From positions 113,855,360-113,919,359 of the forward strand of contig CM054181.1 of assembly GCA_028829895.1 (NCBI GenBank): a stretch of 64,000 nucleotides of DNA, in the 5' to 3' direction. The notes beneath the pieces are model-generated. The model searched no databases. It had not been told where the DNA came from and was given only the letters and a program-made list of their open reading frames with translations. Positions 58,556 to 64,000 of this stretch are shown piece after piece. How positions within the stretch are numbered: position 1 is the stretch's first letter; each line of letters begins with the position of its first letter. This DNA comes from Sinotaia quadrata (Eukaryota > Mollusca > Gastropoda > Architaenioglossa > Viviparidae). The position numbers and the translations under genes are program-made.

Positions 58556-58830
58556 ATCGTAAAGATGAAATGAAGAAAGAAAAAAGGATGAAGAAAGCAA
58601 AAAATGACAGAATGAATTAAAAACTAAAAGAAAGAAAGAAAAAGAAATTTAGAAAGAAAGAAAAAATTTAGAAAGTAAGAAAGAAAGAGAGAGAGAAAGA
58701 AAAAAAGAAAGACAGTGAGAAAGAAAGACTGAAATAAAGAAAGAAAGAGAAAGAAAGAAAGAAGGAAAGAAAGAAAGAAAGAAAGAAAGAAGAGGAAGGA
58801 AGGAAGGAAGAAAGAAAGAAAGGAAGAAGG
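58556..58830 (+). repeat. (GAAA)n purine tract, inverted counterpart of 58085-58345
   Basis: GAAA/GGAA repeats complementary in type to the preceding pyrimidine tract. Confidence 0.96.
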
Positions 58831-58910
58831 AAATAAAAAGAAGTCAACAAGCATGCAAACATATATCAAAATAATTTTAATCGAATACAGTCCATCCACA
58901 TCAATCGACT

Positions 58911-58936
58911 GTGTGTGTGTGTGTGTGTGTGTGTGC
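58911..58936 (+). repeat. (GT)n microsatellite
   Basis: Short GT run. Confidence 0.95.
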
Positions 58937-59444
58937 ATTTCTTTCTGCTATTTTCTTTCATTTTTCGTTCATCCTTTATTCTCTTCCCGTCTTCATTCCT
59001 CCATCTGCTGAAGTTTTTGATTCATTTATATTCCGTTATATTTGAGGCTTAAGTTATAGAGGTTTTAATTTCATTCATTCTTACTCTCATTCGTTCATTT
59101 ATTCTTTCTTACTTTGTTTATTCAGTCGTTCATTTATTTACCTCTTTTCTGGACTAATATCGTGAGTATATTTTTTAACACGTAGCCCTTACCCCTTCAA
59201 TATCATGACAATTTGGCCGTCTACACACCATTTCTAAAGATGTATCTGTGAATTTACACCTGATTCAAGGTCCGAAGAGGAATAAAGAGAAGTAAGTAAA
59301 CAAAATTAAAGTTAAGAAATTCAACAGAGTTGTCTCCCTAATTATCCTTTTCGCTGTTTATTTTGTGCCAAATAAGCCGAACTTTAAGAAAATAACATTT
59401 TTTATTTTTTTTAAAGTCATCATTTGACTCTAAACACCTACACG

Positions 59445-59637
59445 ATTGCATGTTATTTCCGACATGTTGACTACGTCATTAAAAAGATGAACAAAACGTA
59501 TCTGATTGGGATCTTGTTCCTTAGCTGCTTCCGTGACGTTGAAAAGTGTCAGTGAAGCAGCAAACCCTGCTTTCATTAGTGAAAAGATAAACCTTGACAG
59601 TTTAGTGATCGGATCGCACAGTGATGGTTTCGCCAGC
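59445..59637 (+). promoter_or_regulatory. Putative promoter/5' UTR of second FREP copy
   Basis: It retains the inverted CCAAT block and the CCGTGACGTTGAAAAGTGTC block of copy A, with a short deletion between them. Confidence 0.4.
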
Positions 59638-59686
59638 ATGATTTTTCTAGCGATCAACTTTCTGGAATTCCTCGCCTTGTGCTCTT
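59638..59686 (+). CDS. Second FREP copy, exon 1: signal peptide
   Basis: ATG plus hydrophobic leader, donor GTAAGT, phase 1. The Thr at position 7 in copy A is Asn here. Confidence 0.75.
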
Positions 59687-61209
59687 GTAAGTGGCTGTTG
59701 ATATTTATCTGTGATCTGTAACGGAAATAGAATAGAAGGTGATATGGTAAATCGAGATATTATGAAGAATTATCATATATTTAATATAATATATTATATA
59801 CGCTACTCATGCTAGTAACTATTCTACAAACCACAATTTTAACAACGTTTATAATTTAATGAGTCAGTAGTAGATTTTAAATTTACCACATTGTTATTTT
59901 CAAATTTGCATCAGCAACTACATCCTACACACAGGTTTCATTTACAGCCTGACTAAGGCAATAATTAGCTCTTCTCTCAACTTGGCATGAAGTACGTCAC
60001 ATCCGCTCAAACGTGTTAGTCTGAATTGTTGACTATTCATGCCCTGTCTTTAACTTTTTCCTGCGTTTAGTCTTTGTAAATCACAAATTTACGGTACTGA
60101 CGTCACCAGTTTTGATCACATCTGTTTTGACGTCACCAGTTTTATCACAACAATTTTTAAGTCACAAGATTTGATCACAGCAGTTTTGGCGTCACCAGTT
60201 TTGACCACAACAGTTTTGAACGTCGCTAGTTTTGACCACGGCAGTTTTGACAGGCACCTGTTTTGACAAAAGCAGTTTTGACATAACCAGTTTTGACCAC
60301 AGCAGTTTTAATCACAGCAGTTTTGACATCACCAGTCTTGACCACAGCAGTTTTGACGTCACCAGTTTTGACCACAGCAGCTTTTGAACGTAAGACCTGT
60401 GAATCTATAGACTTTTCCCCTAAAACCCTAAGCGCACAGCTTGTAAGCTTCAGAAGAGTTATTCACATGTATTTAGCTTTTGGCCCAACAATATATATTT
60501 TTTCATTTTGCTGCTGTTATTAATACATATAATTCCTCTCACCATTCTCATTTTAATTGTAAATACGTACACATTTGAAATAAATATAATACCAGGTTGT
60601 AATCTATTATACGCGAGCCTTGTATTACTGGTCACATGCTTTCAAAACCTGAATATTTGCTCTCTCTATGATCTTAAAACTTTCTTAAGGTGAAACGTGT
60701 CTGCAAACGTTCTTTAGAAACACTTTTCATTCATAAATAACACTTCTATCCTGGTGCAGGCCCCGGAGTGGACGGAGCATTTATTCCTAATCCGGAATCA
60801 GGTCAGTGATTTATCAGTTTTTGTGATTCATAGAAATATATCACTTACTTGTGGTTAATATAAATATATCAGTCTTTGTGGTTCATAGAATTTATAGCAT
60901 TTTCAGACAATTCATTGTGTGCACTATTGTTTTTTTAGTACATGTTTGCAACATTCTGCGCAAAATAATAATTAATTACAAGAGTACATCTGGACTTTGC
61001 CCTTTTGTTTATTGTGTATTAAAAAAATATTTTTCTTACAGGTTCACCTTTAGGGCTCTCCTCCAACTTTTCTTAAAACGGAATAATTAAGACAGTACAA
61101 GAATATTGCATCATGAAGCATTATTATATCATTATTCAACTTCATTTGATTACTACTAGCGTGCAGTAATAAAGAATACGAATATATCACACACACACAC
61201 ACACACACA

Positions 61210-61255
<46 letters not shown>

Positions 61256-62577
61256 CTGTTCAAAGTTATTAATCTAAGAAATGCAACTTTAAAAATCAAA
61301 AACATATCACAGCTTTTTTTATTTGGAATTCTTCTGTTAAATTTCACATTCTATTGTTGTTTCACTTATTAGTACTCAGTATGTTCTTGAATTTGTAGCA
61401 TATACAAGTTCAATTTATTACTTAATCAAAATTTTGCTATATTTATTGCGTAGTAATTTTTCTATATTTAATTTTTGCTACATTTATTGCCAATTTAACA
61501 CGCTTCTTAATTTATTACGTAATCAAAATGTTGCTACGTTTATTGTGTATGTGTATGTTTCTATGTTTATTTCATACTAAATGTGTCGTTAAATTTATTT
61601 TGAATGTAACATATTGTTTAATTTATTACATAATCAAAATGTTGCTATATTTTTGCCAATTTAACAAGCTGTTCAATTTATTACATAATAAAAATGTTGC
61701 CAATTTTAATGTATATTCAAAATGTTATTAAATAATAATACGTTGATTTTATTACATAATCATAATTTTCCTACATTCATTGCAGAATTTATTGCATAAT
61801 AACATGTTTACTGTATTTAATGCATATTCATGTTTCTAACTTAGTACTTAGTCAGTTTTTTGCCATAGTTATTGAATATTCATCAGGCTGTTCAATGTAT
61901 TATATAAATAGAATGTTGCTATCATAATTATATTTTCAGCATGTTGGTAGATGTCTTGATATTCTTCAACATGTCAATGAATTTATCGATTTTCAACATG
62001 TTACTGATTTTTTTACATAAAAATATTGCCACATTTTTTTTGCATAGTCATGTTTCCGTATTTATTGCATAGTCATGTTTCAATATTTATTTCATTGTCG
62101 TGTTTCCGTATTTTTTGCATAGTCATGTTTCCGTATTTATTGCATAGTCATGTTTCCGTATTTATTGCATAGTCATGTTTCCGTATTTATTGCATAGTCG
62201 TGTTTCCGTATTTATTGCATAGTCGTGTTTCCGTATTTATTGCATAGTCATGTTTCCGTATTTATTGCATAGTCGTGATGCTGCTACAGTTGTTCCTTAT
62301 TCTCGGCATTTTTTTACATTTGGTTGCACTTTTGTATTCAACAGTAATGTGTTGTTAGAAAGTAAATAATTTATTTTTTGAAATTCAAGAAATTAACGAC
62401 ACGCTTAAGCCATATGTCTTTAAGAGTTTGTCTGAAATGGACTGCATTAAAAAAATAAATGTACCAAATTTTGAAAAATACTTGTTGAATCAATAAGAAA
62501 GAATTAATGATTGTCGAGACGTGTAAGGAACAGAACGAAAGCGTTACCACGAAATGACAAATGCATAGACAGTAGGG

Positions 62578-62622
<45 letters not shown>

Positions 62623-62760
62623 GCACGCACGCACATACACACACACACACACACACACAAATCTTTTTTAAATAAGAGCGTAAAAGAAAACTAATCTTTT
62701 TTGCTTTCATTTCTCTTGCAGAAGCTGAAAAATGGGAAATATTGTCCAAGTTAAACCCTG
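59638..62760 (+). CDS. Second FREP gene, 5' end only (leader and two microexons)
   Basis: Three exons equivalent to exons 1-3 of the upstream gene: 59638-59686 ([16 protein letters not shown]), 60760-60801 (CPGVDGAFIPNPES) and 62722-62760 ([13 protein letters not shown]). Splice sites, lengths (49, 42, 39 bp) and phases are unchanged. Four substitutions separate the two sets and all change an amino acid. IgSF, coiled-coil and FBG exons would lie right of the window. Whether this copy is a complete gene cannot be judged here. Confidence 0.7.
60090..60385 (+). repeat. ~30-bp minisatellite with TGACGTCA, copy B
   Basis: Same array as 28575-28890, again with at least three perfect TGACGTCA octamers. 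Confidence 0.9.
60760..60801 (+). CDS. Second FREP copy, exon 2 (42-bp microexon)
   Basis: Same boundaries and phases as 29260-29301; Val to Ala and Ala to Pro. Confidence 0.6.
61185..61255 (+). repeat. (CA)n microsatellite
   Basis: Long CA run at the position of a short ACAC run (about 29697-29706) in copy A. Confidence 0.97.
61390..62280 (+). repeat. AT-rich ~24-bp minisatellite, copy B
   Basis: Same family as 29800-30790; the last ten or so units are more homogeneous here. Confidence 0.88.
62578..62660 (+). repeat. (CA)n microsatellite near microexon 3 of copy B
   Basis: CA run with GCAC variants ending about 60 bases before the acceptor. The run is about 20 bases long in copy A. Confidence 0.97.
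62722..62760 (+). CDS. Second FREP copy, exon 3 (39-bp microexon)
   Basis: Acceptor TCTCTTGCAG and donor GTAAGT retained; Lys to Asn near the end. Confidence 0.65.
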
Positions 62761-62833
62761 GTAAGTGTCGGGGAGGAGTAATCATTTGAAGTTCAAACGA
62801 TAAGCTTTTTTAATAAATTTTCATCAACAAAAA

Positions 62834-63030
62834 TCCACTCGCTTACCTCCCCTCATCTGTCAAGTACATGCATATCACATTGCGCATGATTGTGGTTAGG
62901 TCTCAAATGAGTAAATGTGGAGAGCACGATAACACTCCACTCGCTTATCTCCCCTTAACAGTCAAGTACATGCATACCACGTACCATGATTGTGGTTAGG
63001 TTTGAAATGAGTAAATGTAGAGAGCACGAT
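62834..63030 (+). repeat. ~100-bp tandem repeat, two copies
   Basis: Counterpart of the three-copy array at 31328-31640. Confidence 0.92.
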
Positions 63031-63324
63031 AAAAGCAGATACCAAGTTCATATATGGTCTTATACTTTATTTTCATCAAAAAGCACAAACACACACTAAT
63101 ATCACACTTCTAACCACTGTTGTTCACTGAGATAAGAAGATACGAGGAAAGAACAAATACAGTTAAACGTACCATCACACAGAAGTAACGAGTGTTTGTA
63201 ACTAAGGAACTAATTAGCTGTAACAAGAAAAGAGGTGTTTCTCATATCGAGTTTCTGCTTTAACTGATGCATTCATATTGTGTTCAGCCTTTAACTTGAT
63301 GCATTAAGTCCATTATTTCTTTAT

Positions 63325-63665
63325 CAGTTAACTTACCATAAGCTAACGATTGCCTTTACTGCTGGACTCGAGTTATAAGTGATTAGAATATAGTACTTGT
63401 TCAACAAAGAAACTTCCATTCCGTTCCCACTGGATGAATTTGACATGAACAAATGTGAAACTATTAGTCAAAAAAACTACTCATCCTGCTGGAACTGATT
63501 TGGATTGCATCAGCAATTTCTAGCCTTTCCTCGAACTGAGTTATTTACTTCCAACTTTGGCACTTATAAATATCAGCAAAAGTAGTTCCCAAGGTCGGGT
63601 CACTTTCACATTTAACACTTTATATAACAATTAAGTTTAGGGACAGGCAAATTTACTCCGCCACA
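63325..63665 (-). repeat. Dispersed repeat family, copy 8 (fragment shared by the duplication)
   Basis: Same sequence as 35185-35525 of copy 3. The rest of copy 3 is absent here. Confidence 0.75.
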
Positions 63666-63718
63666 TCCGGGCAATGCCTAACAATCAGTTTTAGAAGCAT
63701 TTTGTTTTTGTTCTACAT

Positions 63719-63822
63719 TGTGCGTGTGTAATTAAGGGTCAGTGCATGATGTCTACTTTAAACACTACAGTGTGCGTGTGTAATTAACGGTCAGTGCACG
63801 ATGTCTACTTTAAACACTACAT
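63719..63822 (+). repeat. 52-bp minisatellite, two copies
   Basis: Counterpart of the 17-copy array at 35575-36456. Confidence 0.95.
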
Positions 63823-63964
63823 ATAGCTGTCCGAAATACGAGCAAGTGCTCCACAACTTGTCACAACAAAATATTTCATAAATAATACATATATTGGTAG
63901 AAAAAAATATATGTGGAAAAAAAGGGACAAATAGTAGGTTTGGAAATATTTGTCACATATATCG

Positions 63965-64000
63965 TGCTCTGTCTTTGACTTGATGTATTAATGTCGTGCT
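63965..64000 (+). repeat. Start of the 30-bp acceptor-like minisatellite in copy B
   Basis: TCGTGCTCTGTCTTTGACTT and TGATGTATTAATG at the right edge correspond to 36601 onwards. Confidence 0.85.

Larger units (their letters stand above)
59440..64000 (+). repeat. Segmental duplication, copy B
   Basis: It matches 27560-36600 through 5' flank, leader exon, microexons and introns, with deletions relative to copy A after 59756 and at about 63310. The window ends inside the repeats that precede the first IgSF exon in copy A. Confidence 0.92.

Overview
This is AT-rich eukaryotic DNA with long introns and very many minisatellites. The coding content indicates a mollusc, most likely a gastropod: the genes encode two N-terminal immunoglobulin-superfamily (IgSF) domains, a coiled coil and a C-terminal fibrinogen (FBG) domain. 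That is the FREP (fibrinogen-related protein, or VIgL) architecture known from snail haemolymph immunity. Exon boundaries below were placed by hand from GT/AG sites, reading phase and homology. No transcript or database was consulted.

Layout. (1) 1-2822: two tandem copies, the second 5'-truncated, of a non-LTR retrotransposon with a YMDD reverse transcriptase, a CCHC knuckle and a restriction-like endonuclease (R4/Dong-like). Each copy ends in an AAT microsatellite. (2) 8944-2850, minus strand: a FREP-type gene with leader, two IgSF domains, coiled coil and the first FBG exon. The rest lies off the window or is lost behind the retroelement. (3) 19184-13695, minus strand: a complete five-exon gene of 304 residues with signal peptide, PAN/apple-like domain and FBG. 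(4) 19185-27785: a divergent intergenic region with minisatellites, a perfect 56-nt inverted repeat and a decayed LTR-retrotransposon gag remnant with a CCHC knuckle. (5) 27786-56247, plus strand: a complete FREP gene, 11 exons and 718 residues, including two microexons after the leader. (6) From 59440 to the right edge: a second copy of the 5' part of gene 5, carrying the same leader and both microexons. It implies another FREP gene continuing to the right.

The genes form a head-to-head secreted-lectin cluster, two on the minus strand to the left and two on the plus strand to the right. The FBG domain is cut into exons of 131, 97 and 165 bp plus a terminal exon, with identical phases in the PAN-FBG and FREP genes, so it behaves as a phase-1 cassette joined to different N-terminal modules. 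Members probably act outside the cell: IgSF or PAN plus FBG for recognition, coiled coil for oligomerisation. This role is inferred from the family.

The introns are the most unusual part. Several minisatellites seem to have grown out of splice junctions of these genes, or contain splice-site consensus sequences on the sense strand, leaving arrays of decoy donors or acceptors beside real exons. A dispersed, rearranged repeat family of 1 kb or more occurs at least eight times.
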